64,000 bases of DNA, taken from assembly GCA_014529385.2 (NCBI GenBank), contig CM043956.1, forward strand, positions 90,782,721 to 90,846,720, written 5' to 3'. This document shows, piece by piece, positions 23,963-34,823 of the stretch. The notes below the pieces were generated by a model. That model made no database searches. It was not told the origin of the DNA and saw only the letters and a program-made list of their open reading frames with translations. A program made the position numbers and the translations under genes. Position 1 is the stretch's first letter; every line of letters starts with the position of its first letter. This DNA is from Adiantum capillus-veneris. Taxonomy: Eukaryota; Streptophyta; Polypodiopsida; Polypodiales; Pteridaceae.

Positions 23963-25166
23963 CGAGCATCAATATCATGACAGCTAAATCAACCTCGCTG
24001 ACCAAAGAGGTCGAGGATATAAAGGAGTCCCTTGCTCAAGGAAAACATGACAAGCAAATTATAACAGCAGGGCAGAGAGCATTGCAAACAGCCAAAGACA
24101 AAGATATTAAAAATTTAAGAAAGCAGCTGACAGAGGTAAAGGAACAGGTGAAGCCAATACAAACAGTCCCCGTGGAAGCTAAAAAAATAGAAGGACTAGA
24201 ACAATTCACCTTCGAAACTCACCACATGGATATGCCAAGTACAAGCATAGGAACGGCAATGCAAGAATCTAAAGATCCAGCCACAACATCCATCTCGGAT
24301 GCTGCAAAAGAAGAAACTCAACGATGGATCTCAGAAGTAAAAGACCCTTTAGACAAGGAGTATCTGCAATATGAGCTCAAGGTGTTGGAGTCAGCGACCC
24401 TTCTCATGATCACTCCCGACAAAGTGGTAAAAAACCTCAAGCATGAGATGATTGCACTACCACTGATGAGGCAAGAGGCTCTATTATGGAAACAAAAAAT
24501 GCTACTTGCCCTTTAGCCAAACCAAAGAGGAGATTATAGGGATCCTCCAGTCACTGCCATACAAATTCATACTATCATCGACAATCAACCACTAAGGCAA
24601 AAGAAATGGTTTGAGTAGTGCCCAACTGATGAAACATATTATAGAAATGCTCCACATCATTTCACGATCGACCCAACTTATTGTCCCATCAACAGATGGC
24701 GATCTTGGGAAAGCTTCTATTCATGGAAAAGTAAAAGACCATCAGTTTTGAACTACCCAGTTATAACAAAGCCACCCAATAACAATCCCCCATCAAAAAA
24801 GTATATGGTTTAGACGCTCAAAGGAGTCATCAACATGATGAAGGAAATACCAGATCTTGCATGCCAGATGCTAGTGAAGATTACAAAGATGCTAATCACC
24901 TACATTACGACATTCAATGATATAGAAGGAGCGGAGCATCCATGGCAAGTTTTTTTGGAAGTCACCAGAGGGCTATGTTGGAATATGGAAATAGAATTCC
25001 CAGCAAAAACATCGTCATGGGATTGTATGAGAGGGTCATGTTCTTGCCCTCCCACTATATGCAAAATTTTGAGGAGGCATTCATGACAGGATTTTTTGAA
25101 GTCGACTCCCCCGACGAAAGATCTATCAGCTCGACATATAGCATATTAGAGCACTCTCAACAATAA
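23963..25166 (+). pseudogene. coiled-coil-rich ORF of unknown function, right part
   Basis: The frame that enters element B on the left continues here without a shift once one ACGT copy is removed, giving an open stretch to 24516. Its start is rich in Lys, Glu and Gln (TKEVEDIKESLAQGK, LRKQLTEVKEQVK), a coiled-coil pattern like that on the other side. Further right, 24835-25166 holds a more globular region (HYMQNFEEAFMTGFFEV) in two overlapping frames, so the end is decayed. The product is not recognised. Confidence 0.5.
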
Positions 25167-26399
25167 CCCTTTCAGAGAGCTAACGACAAAGATGGAGATC
25201 GAGGCAAGGAGGCAACTCACTGGGACACTGGAAAGCGACTGATCAACTACTAAGACGACAGTCAAAGACAGATTGCACGAGGACTGCAATGAATAGGAAA
25301 GGGAGAATGTTTGGTGGACACAGTGGAATGTCACTTAAAAGACGGATATACACCAAACTTTTTTGTACTCAATCATTTCTTCAAAAGAAGTAGTGTAATT
25401 TTGCTAATGAGGATTATCAAATTTTAAAATAATCTATCGTTCCCTCTTAACCTCTCTGAGCCTAAAAACCATGTAAGTGGCCAAATGGCCGTGGGAAAGA
25501 GTCCCTAGCACTTGACTCAAAACCCTTAGTTTTGTAAAACACACTATCATTATCTTTGCAAGCAATTGGATGTTGACAAAGAGCTTCTTTGCTGCTACAA
25601 AATGTAATCAATCTTTCTCCTTGTCTGGTAATCAAAATTTGATTCCGAATAGCACATTGTGTTCCTTGTCTCTTGCTCTTCAATCTAAGTGTAATCATTC
25701 TCAATTCTAATGTGGTTTGTGACGTATTGTTTGTGAGCTAAATGCATTGATTTGAGGTCTCAAATGGTTGTTTTTTGATGTTTTGACCTTGGAAGAGTTT
25801 TTCTACACTTAAGGGGGACCATTCCGTGTAGTTCTGTGTCATCTTTCTCTACATTGTTTTTGGGATGGATCGTTATTTATGTACCTTCCCATATGGCTGC
25901 AAAACTTGGTAGGAATATTTCCTTAGGTGTTGTAATACCTCTAAGTTTCGTTGCATTCCAAAATTGTTCGGATGTTGAAAAGGCGTGATGACCTAGAGTG
26001 GTGAGATCGGACATAGATTGATTTTCTAACTAGCAAGTGGTTGATTTGCTTTTGTAGAAGTAGGAACAGTCCTTCAGGTTCAGTTTTGTGAGATTGACGA
26101 TCTCATTAAGTCTTCGTGCCCCATCCCGAGTCACTTCCTTGCATATTGACATTATGTTAGTAACAAAAAGCTATGCTGCAGACGTCCGTCACGGTGACCC
26201 GCTAACAGATAGGAAAGATATGTTTTCCTAGGAGGAACTCTCTTAACCTTATTTCATTATATTCCAATATTGATTTAGTCAGAACTCTCCTTTGATTACA
26301 AGGAGGTATCTTGTGTTTCAACGTAGGAACCATGTTTTTCTATGCATAAAGGTGATCCATTTCTATGGGACAACTTGGTTTATTTCAATAAACATATAA
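25167..26399. other. unassigned intergenic stretch
   Basis: I see no gene in this stretch. A possible badly decayed copy of the 20-bp palindrome lies near 25863-25882, followed by GTACCTT as in the good copies. This would place the right end of the coiled-coil host region after that point. Confidence 0.4.
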
Positions 26400-27290
26400 A
26401 GTGGCATACCGGAGAGTTATTCCAAGAGGTGTAGTCCACTGTTGGTTGTATGGGCAACCAATGACAACAGATGGAGTAAACATCCACCGGAAGAAGTTTC
26501 AATGATTCCAAAATATTGGAATTTAATGAAGTAATATTGTATGTTGAGTTTTTATCTAGGAAAGATTGTCAGGTACCCTCCAGTTGCCAAAAGGCTATGG
26601 TAACTGGGTGGGTACATCACACTCACAAACAACAAAGGAATTTCTCAACTCTCTCATCTTTGGGATGACACAAGCTTCTAATAGAAGGATGTGGAGCTTG
26701 TAGTGATGCAACACAACTTGGGTATGTACAAAAGGGTTCTAATTGATAGACTCTTGGAAGTACTTGCAACCTCACCTCCACCTGTTAATGGATCAGAAAT
26801 TGATTGGAGAGTCTAGAATTGGCTGAAGGATAGAGTATTTGCACTTTCCAAGAATCACAATATGTATAATGTGTTGATATACAAAGTGGATTGGTTTGTC
26901 CCACTCACCAAAATTTGGAAGAAAAATTGGTCTGAAGAGGGCTGGCAAAAGAGTGTTAAGGACATTTGGGAGACTCAATGGCCAAAATACATGAAGATAT
27001 TCATCTAGAAGGTTCTATGGGGATCCTTGCCTACTAGTATTAAGGTGAGAACCAAAGGGCTCGGCTCTTACACCTGCTTTGGTTGTAGGTCAGCCTCCAA
27101 AGACCCCCTTCATTTATTCATCATGTGCCCTACTTCACGGGGGATGGCCGCTAAGGTATGCAAATGGGTATGAAGAACAACTACAGTCATTCTTCTTTGT
27201 CCTTGAAGGTGAGGATACACTACTTAGGTGGCACCTTCCTATATGTATCATTGATCCAAGAGATGGTTTTGGGCTTTATGTGAACTAGTT
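26400..27290 (+). mobile_element. LINE fragment, 3' end of ORF2 (zf-RVT region)
   Basis: The plus-strand translation shows WETQWPKYMKIFI, KVLWGSLPTSIKVR and then CFGCRSASKDPLHLFIMC. The last is the C-x2-C ... H-L-F-x2-C zinc-binding motif (zf-RVT) that follows RT in plant LINEs. The upstream 400 bases contain weaker matching residues (DWFVPLTKIWKKNW). Stops interrupt it, and no RT core or poly(A) tail is seen. It resembles the minus-strand LINE to its right and is of the same broad family. Confidence 0.75.
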
Positions 27291-27719
27291 GAAGGATATC
27301 ATTGATCTTAGTGATGGATTCTTCAAGGGTGTTCTCATCGGTGCACCATGGGGAGGGATGTCCCCCATTCCTGACCTTGAGGCCAAGGAATTCTTGTAGC
27401 CGACACTCTTGTAAAATTTCTTGTATCTTAGTGTAAATCTTCTTGGTGATGTCATGTGTTTTTGAGTGAGATTGGGTGATCTTCTCTTCAACTTGCTTCA
27501 CCTTGTTGTTAGTGAGGTCTACCATAGAACCAAATAGTGCCTCAAGTTTGCTAAGATAGCCTTGAGGTCACAATTTTCTTCCATAAAGTTGTCTAGGGCT
27601 GACTGGAGTTGTCTAATGCAATCAGCTTTGCTTGGGGGCGCTATGATAGCAGCACAGCTTGGTCGTGTTCCTGTGGGTGTCTTTGGTGATGTCTTTGCCT
27701 TAGTAGCCATATGCTTCAT
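27220..27719 (-). pseudogene. hypothetical coiled-coil protein fragment
   Basis: Two minus-strand open stretches in adjacent frames (27719-27519 and 27525-27220) read as one decayed protein. It starts MATKAKTSPKTPTGTRP or slightly upstream, then has a Leu/Asp/Asn-rich helix (IRQLQSALDNFMEENCDLK) and a charged helix (NNKVKQVEEKITQ). I do not recognise it. It overlaps the end of the LINE fragment by about 70 bases, so one of the two boundaries is wrong. Confidence 0.35.
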
Positions 27720-27720
27720 T

Positions 27721-27755
27721 GATAGTGGACAAATCCACTATCTTTTTTCTTTTTT
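27721..27755 (+). terminator. hairpin followed by T-run
   Basis: GATAGTGGA-CAAA-TCCACTATC forms a perfect 9-bp stem with a 4-base loop and is followed by a run of T interrupted by C. In plant DNA this could end a Pol III-type transcript or be a chance structure. No A/B box for such a transcript was found upstream. Confidence 0.3.
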
Positions 27756-28159
27756 GCAAATGTGTGACCCTCTTTTAGTGGAGATACGTGATTAATGGGG
27801 TGTCAATCATGGGCTACAATGACCACGCAATGACGAGGACTAGGGAGTTGAGAAGGCATGAGACCACCAAAAGTTTATGTCCTTACCTCCTCGTTTTTGT
27901 TGGCCTTGATACTGGTGAGAAGGCACTCTTGATAGCCTACAAGCACATGATAGAGGCAATAAATCGGTTGAGAGGACGTCTTGACAGGATGCAAGAAAAA
28001 GCCAGAGGAAAAATGCTCGCGAGTCTCTGCAGGGCTTGTGTTGAAGGGTGGATCAAGGCTTAGGGCTTGATGCCCCCTCACGGAGTTGCCCCTCGTTGAG
28101 GGGGGGGGACTGTGGATACGACACCGCAAGGGTTTGGGAGAGAAGCGTAGGAAGAACGA

Positions 28160-28192
28160 GACACACACACACGCACACACACACGCACACGC
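28160..28192 (+). repeat. imperfect (AC)n microsatellite
   Basis: An AC dinucleotide run with a few CG interruptions. It is followed by GT-rich sequence. Confidence 0.85.
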
Positions 28193-28416
28193 AGATCAAA
28201 GAAGCATCATGTATGTGTGTTGTGTGTTTTTACATGTGTACCTGCGAGCAAGAAGAGGGTGGAAAGGGGCAAAGAGAGTTATCGAGGATAGAGTGCCATG
28301 TAACTTGTCCATGTAAGAGCTCATTCAAGGATGAAGGAGTGTGCAAGACTTTTAAGAGGCCAAAAGAAAAATCAAGAGGAGCTATTTTAAGCTCCATGCT
28401 TGTGGATTTGCACTCC

Positions 28417-30960
28417 TTTTTTTTTTAAAACTCACAATTGTGAGTAATGGTATTAGAATGACACCAAGAAATATACAAAACGATCTCAAGCTCATGTTGA
28501 TCCTTGAGGGGTAGGTGGTTACATCCGAGCCTAGTTAGCAGTACCTAGTACCAAAAGCCCAGTCCTTTACATAGCAGTGCTTGACCAGATGGCGAGAGTC
28601 TTCCTAAGCAAGCCATTCGATTTTTTCCTTTTACCTATCACAAATATCAACTCCATACTTTCTTGTACAATCTCTGAGAATCTAGTCACAGAGAGGTCGC
28701 TATCAAAGACATGTCAATTCTTGCCCTTCTAGATCTTAATGAAGAAACAATATTTGACAATTTGAGTATAGATTAGAAGTGCAGGACTTCGAAATTGTTT
28801 CCCAGCAAGGCACAAATACTTCTTGAAAAACCTTATCTTCTACATTCGTTGTATCCATTTTTAGACGTTCCTTGTCAGGCCTGTAATTGTCCGGCATTCC
28901 ATGAAAAGGTTGGTGAGATCTTTGCTAGCCAATTTGCACCTTGAACACCTATCAGACCCAATACCACGTGCCTAATATTGATGCCTATCGGCAAAGAACC
29001 CCACAACACCTTCCACAAAAATACCTTCATAAAATGAGGCCACTGGGGATTCCAGATGTTCTTCATTCGAGCTTCCAACCATTGTTTCTTCCATTGTTTT
29101 TTCAAAGGGTTGACCCAATCAGCCTCGTGCATCAATGCTTGGTAGATGCCCTTCGTATGAGGTTTTAAAAAATGGCTACTCATGGGCCATTTCCAAGCTT
29201 TTCACTCAAAATTGGATTTCCAAATTGGCAAAAGAATGTTGTCTAGGCCTTCAACAACTCTATTGATAAGAAGCTTCTCAGTGCGATTGAGTTGAAACCG
29301 GGAAGCCAACTGGTTAGAGAATATCCAGCACTTGTTGCATCCATCTGACAAGTGGATCAACCACTACAGTCCTTTATTGTTCATCCTTCTTGCAATTTCT
29401 CTCAAATAAGGGTTTAGAATTACACCAACTACTTTAGACAACCAAGGGGACCAGTGCAAGATGGAGTTCTATAAGTATTTGGTAAATTCACCCCATTCCA
29501 GTACCCATGTTGCTCTGTTGCACTTATGCGCTAGTGCACTTATGCACTAGCACTCTCGTGATGCCACCCAGACTCAAGCTAGACCACCCCGGGGCTAATA
29601 GTTTTTTGTGCACTTTGACCCCTTTCCACTGACCACCTTTACACCAAAGTTTTGCTTTGTCTATTATATTGTGGGTCATAATAGCCCAAGACTAGTCTTG
29701 CTTTGTGAGTGAGACCATAAACTTGTCACATATGGCCTCACCATGCACATCAGGGTTGAGAATTTTGAGGCCACCTTGAACCACGATCGGGTGATAGCTT
29801 CCAACTTTGCCCATTGCCATGGCGATAAGGCTTTAATGTTTCACCTCCATAAGAATCTTTTAACATTTTTCAAAAACTCTTTCCAGTTACATTGGCAATT
29901 TTGAGGGGTGGGATGGTGAAGGCAATATAAGGCAGCATAAATGAATTGATCACTTTGACCCAACTCGAGAAGGGAAACAACACCTACTCATTTTTCTTTT
30001 GATCTTCTTGTGTGTAACATCCACCCCTAAGGGGGTGCCTAGATGTATAAATATCCTAGTCGACCAATGATTTGGCTTGGATACTCAAGCATCACTTTAG
30101 CCATTTTGTCTTGGTCTTGCGTAGCATTCCCAATCTCATATGTGAGCGAGTGTATGGAGCTTTGACTTTTCTTGATTTTTAGGGCCCTGAAAAAGTGGGC
30201 TTGATTAGCAGCCTTTGATTGAAGGAAGGTCTCCTTGGATATTAATCTTGCCCTCTTGACCTCCTCGGGTTGTTGCTCAGCTAGGTTGGCTTTAGCTTCC
30301 TGCCACCCTTTGTGTTCTTCTTTGGAGGCCAACCTAGTAATGTTTTTGGAAGTTAGACAACCAACCTCCTCTTTGAGCTACTTCTGATGCTGTTCCCAAG
30401 CCTTTATAATCCAAGGGCTCGACCTTTTGATCGCTTTCTGTATAATCCAAGCAGAGAGGTCCCAATACAGCTTAATATCTTCATTGAGTTTACTCAAATC
30501 TTTCTTGGTAAACCCTCTAAATACAGGGTCTTTGAACAGGTGTGCACCAACAACAAGCAGCTTCTTACTTCTTCTGGGGGCTTGGCCCTCCCCCTTGGCT
30601 TTCCTAAGTTTCATGTGTAAAGGTAGATGGTATGATAGGCTCTTCATTGTTAGCACCTTCATCTCAAGTAGCGACAGGATCTAGTTAGATTTGTGAGACC
30701 ACAAGCACACGTCAAGCCGCAAAGCCATGCTGACATGTTGTTCCAGGGACACACCTCCCACAAGTCATCATAGCCCATTTCTCATAGAGACCCATCCATT
30801 TAAGATTTTTTGAACATGCCAACATGCTGGTTGAGCATGTTATGTCCTTGCTCTTCTCCACCATATTAAAGTCCCCTATCAGTATCCACTCTCCTTCTTA
30901 TCTTCAAGATAGATGTCCATATAAGCATCTAGAAGGGAAGGCGTTAGCTTTTAGTAACCA
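28417..30960 (-). mobile_element. LINE (antisense), internally deleted, with poly(A) end
   Basis: Read on the minus strand from the right, it has GEWILIGDFNMVEKSKD (endonuclease GDFN motif, 30,840-30,900), LDVCLWSHKSN and LSYHLPLHM (the SDHLPL position of the endonuclease end), and then a linker (30,662-30,039). After this come post-RT sequence (VKVINSFMLPYIAFT near 29,970), WNPQWPHFMKVFLWKVLWG and a zf-RVT motif CSRCKLASKDLTNLFMEC near 28,900. The RT catalytic core between linker and thumb is missing. A run of ten T at 28417-28426 on the plus strand is the expected poly(A) tail. Many stops are present. Confidence 0.8.
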
Positions 30961-32739
30961 CTGGGTGAGTTACTCACACGTGGAGGTAAGGAAACATGCA
31001 AAGATAAATAAACTCTTTAGCGCACTATCCTTTTTAGTTGGTATTCTTTAGCACTTTACAATCTAGATGGATACCTCTCATGTTCTACTAAAAAAAGATG
31101 AAAATTTTATGTGTTAAACCATAGAAAATTTTTATGTATGTGTGCACGAATGTGTGTGTGTGTGAAATGAAAAGTCTAGTAGTAGTTTCGTTATACAAAC
31201 TATGGAACCATACAATGGAGTAGATAAGATTTTACATATGGACAAGGGCAATGAAATATGTACAACTACATTGACAATATACCAAAAACATAAGCTACAT
31301 GTATATAACACCTTGTCAAATGTTTATTTTAATAGTTTACACTAGCACAAACCTCTACTGAATGGAAAAATATTTGGTGTAGATCTTTCTTTCTCCGGGT
31401 AATGCTATTGATGTGATCCACTTTGAAGATATCCTGTCCCTAAAGATAAACTCCACTAATCCTATGAGGAGAAGGATCAATCTGTTACGTGCATCCATAC
31501 AAAAACATTCAGTTAGAACTGGCTATGCTTGTGTGTGTATTACAGGTGTCAAAACTCGTTCCAATTGTTATCCATGTCACGCTGCAAAATTAGTTTATAG
31601 CCTACCCTATGGACTATCATTTATTTTCAACCATACACCAAAGTCAAATTATGTCGAATGTATAATAAAGCCAAGTAGCACCCCCTTTTTTTTAACATCG
31701 AATAGAATCTTGTTTGTGTTACTGAGAAAATGTAAAAAAAACCACAGTAATTGCCATCTCTTTGGAGACCCTCACAGGAGGATTAAGGCTTTTAAGCAAA
31801 ATTGAGAACTTTAAATAGTCATATACTCATAAGAAGCCTTCAATATTCTTTAATTTATTTAACTTGATTCACCATGCAAGATATCTCAAAAAAATGACCC
31901 AATCAGCCAAAAAAATTTCAAGAATCCGAGAGTGTACAAAGATGAACTTTATGTGTAAGGTATCAATGCAGAATTTCTATCGTAAGCCAAGTTGTCTATA
32001 GGTATAAACTGGCTTACAATCAATCAAAAAAGATCCCAAATTTGACAAATATCCTAACAGATGTTCATATTATTTCACAATGTTATAAAGCTTTGGAAAA
32101 AAGAAATTCAGTTATACCCCAAAAAACGCTACATGCCAACTATAATCTACCCACATGTCATAGTCACCAATTTTGACTATCATGTTATACTTAGATGACA
32201 TATCTTCTAAATTTTGAATAAGTTTTCAAAAAATTATATGCTATCTCATGAAGAACCCTCTACATGAGGATCTAGTAACAAGAGATCACCTAATGCAAAA
32301 ATTTATTGTGTTGTACTTCAAAAAGACCTTATTCATCTTGCAAAACCAAAACTGGCCAAATTCTAAGTAGGTGCATGGGCACCTACCTATGGGTAATCTT
32401 AAAATGTCCATCGACAAGGTTGTTGATGGATTCCATGACACATATTTTCATCATATAGCTTAGGCCAGCATCCCGCCATCCGAAGGTGTATGTCTGAAAG
32501 AGGTAGTGTGTAGGCTACAGAAACCAACCAATGCAAATTGAGAAGGTACTTCCTCACAATTCCTTGCTTGAAGGGGGTGTGTTGTCATGATGCCATGAAT
32601 CATGTGTGTGTTGTTGATGCAAATAGGCTGACAGCAAGGTGGCATCTTAGTATAGAGCTCATGATAGGTACCATTGTTATACTGTACATTATGACCTTAT
32701 GTCGACACCATCGTGTGTGTGTGTGCGTGTGTGCGTGTG
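30961..32739. other. unassigned AT-rich stretch
   Basis: No gene is seen. About 100 bases at 31483-31583 (GCATCCATACAAAAACATTC to TTATCCATGTCA) resemble 39149-39240, just beyond the LARD element, in the same orientation. A GT-rich tract with some CG (32713-32739) ends the stretch and is the insertion site of the LARD element. Confidence 0.45.
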
Positions 32740-33229
32740 TGTTATGGCATTGATATTCTACTATTTATTGCAGCTGACATGTGGAAAAGGCTTGACCGAT
32801 CTAGGCCTATACCACGGATATGTATATTATTTACATTTTATTATTCAAGTGCTCTTTTATGAGCTTTGGCCATTTATGACTGGCCGGCCAGTTTGTACTC
32901 ATTTTTGGGCATTTAAGAAATCTATAAATAAATACGTGCAAAGGGAAATGCTCACTCTTACACGAGAGGAGATTGAACCTAGTGTTTGTGTTATTCTTCT
33001 CTCCTCTCCTCTCTTCTCTCTCATCGTGCTGGTGTAGCACTCCGCTCTAGGAGGTGCGCTTGCACACGCTCTCTTGCTCTCTTCTGCTCTCTGCCTCCCT
33101 CTCTGTTTGCCTCCTATGCCATCAATTACGTACTCGTGGATGTGCTAGGTATGTTATTTGGTCTATTTTATGACTTGTAGTGTGCTATTTTGGGTATTTT
33201 TCAAGGCATCCAAGCTTTTGGTTGTAGCA
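32740..33229 (+). repeat. 5' LTR of LARD-like element
   Basis: It starts TGTTATGGCATTGATATTC and ends just before the primer site. Shared landmarks with 38320-38804 are GCTTGACCGATCTAGGCC, TTTGTACTCATTTTTGGGC, the TATA box and a CT-rich block. The exact 3' end is uncertain by a few bases because the last 15 bases differ from the other LTR. Confidence 0.82.
32923..32932 (+). promoter_or_regulatory. LTR TATA box (LARD-like element)
   Basis: TATAAATAAA is conserved in both LTRs (also 38514-38523), within an otherwise partly diverged sequence. Confidence 0.65.
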
Positions 33230-33230
33230 G

Positions 33231-33242
33231 TGGTATCAGAGC
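33231..33242 (+). promoter_or_regulatory. primer-binding site, initiator-Met tRNA
   Basis: TGGTATCAGAGC is the standard complement of the 3' end of plant initiator methionine tRNA, used by most plant copia and many gypsy elements. It lies one base after the LTR. Confidence 0.88.
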
Positions 33243-34289
33243 ATAAACCATCACTCTTGGCAAGATACGGATTGTAGGAAGGGAGAACGTGACAAATTTG
33301 GAGATAAGTACTTTTTAATTACTCATTTTAATTAATAATAATCTACATGCATGTATTAAGTAACTATTGCAATATGTATTTTACCTTGAGTGCTTACACT
33401 CGTGTTGGAAACGGTAGGTATTTGAACATAAGAAATTGCCAAGTTGTAATAAGTTTGCATAAAATTGCCAAGCTATGGAGATGTCAATAGAAGAAAGGGA
33501 AGCACAATATCGTATTGTAGGTAAGTATTAGATTAGATATAGGAAGTAGATAGGAAAATTCAATGTTCTATGATATCATCGAGCCATGAACACTCAGATT
33601 AGGAACTTTATTAACTTTATAATTAAGGTGTTCAAAGGATTACGAGTGATCAAATTAACACAAAAAAAAATCCAAAAAAAGGAAACGGATATAGGCCGTG
33701 GAAAAAATGGCACTGTAGTTGCAGGATTAAAAAAATTGTCCAACAGTGGGCTAGTGCTCATCATTCACAAATTGGGTGGATCTCGAGTCTCATCAAACAA
33801 TTAATCGGTGGACACTCTGTTGACGAAATGAGCAACGAGTCGAGGCATGGCACTAATGATGGAAATCGAACATTAACGTTGGTCAGTAGCAAATAAAATC
33901 CAAACAGATTGTGCTCTATGCAGCGGCGATTTAGCAAGCTCACGAACTCACTATGCTCAAGCTTGAAGCATCAAGTGTTTGTGAGTACAGTCAAGCACTC
34001 TTTCTCTCTCCAACTCTCACTCTCTCTCTTTCATTATCTGCTAGTCAGCGAGTCTCTCTCTCTCTACAGCAACCACCTAAAGCCGAAATGCAATGGGCGT
34101 GCAATTTTGGCCAACCTTTTACCACCCTTGCATGGCCCACCCCACACACAGGCGATCATACACGTAGTCTCTCTCTTTCTTTCTACCTACCCTGCCCTCA
34201 ACTCTTGGAGTCACATACTGGCTGTTGTTGTACAGTCGACAAGTATTTGTTTTCCTCATGCGTAGCTATAGCAGCCCACAGCCCCTATG

Positions 34290-34413
<124 letters not shown>

Positions 34414-34789
34414 GCCAGTTGTGTAATAGCCTGCCAACCAACAACTACACACACACCCACACACCCACAGAAAGGCATGCAAGCGGCTAGATGACTTGCA
34501 GTAGAACGCATGCCGAGCAGCCAGAAAAATGGAGGGGTGTGGTTTTTGCTACTGTTGGAGCCGCACAGGAAGTGGGTGGAGGCTGACTGCTGGGTGACTG
34601 CATGAGTAAGGGTGCTTCCATGCAATGGTGTCCAACAACTTCCCTACTTTAACTTGCATGGAAATTGTTGCCATCATAGTCTATTACTCTCTCTCTCACG
34701 CAAGTAAGGCTAGTCAAGTTTGCTTGGAGAGTGAAAACTTACAAATGTGAGCTTTGAGCTTGTCCTCTCCTATTGTTTATTTGGACACC

Positions 34790-34790
<1 letters not shown>

Positions 34791-34821
<31 letters not shown>
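34791..34821 (+). repeat. poly(C) run of 31
   Basis: Thirty-one consecutive C bases. The opposite strand is a G run able to form quadruplex structures. The exact length may be a sequencing or assembly estimate. Confidence 0.9.
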
Positions 34822-34823
<2 letters not shown>

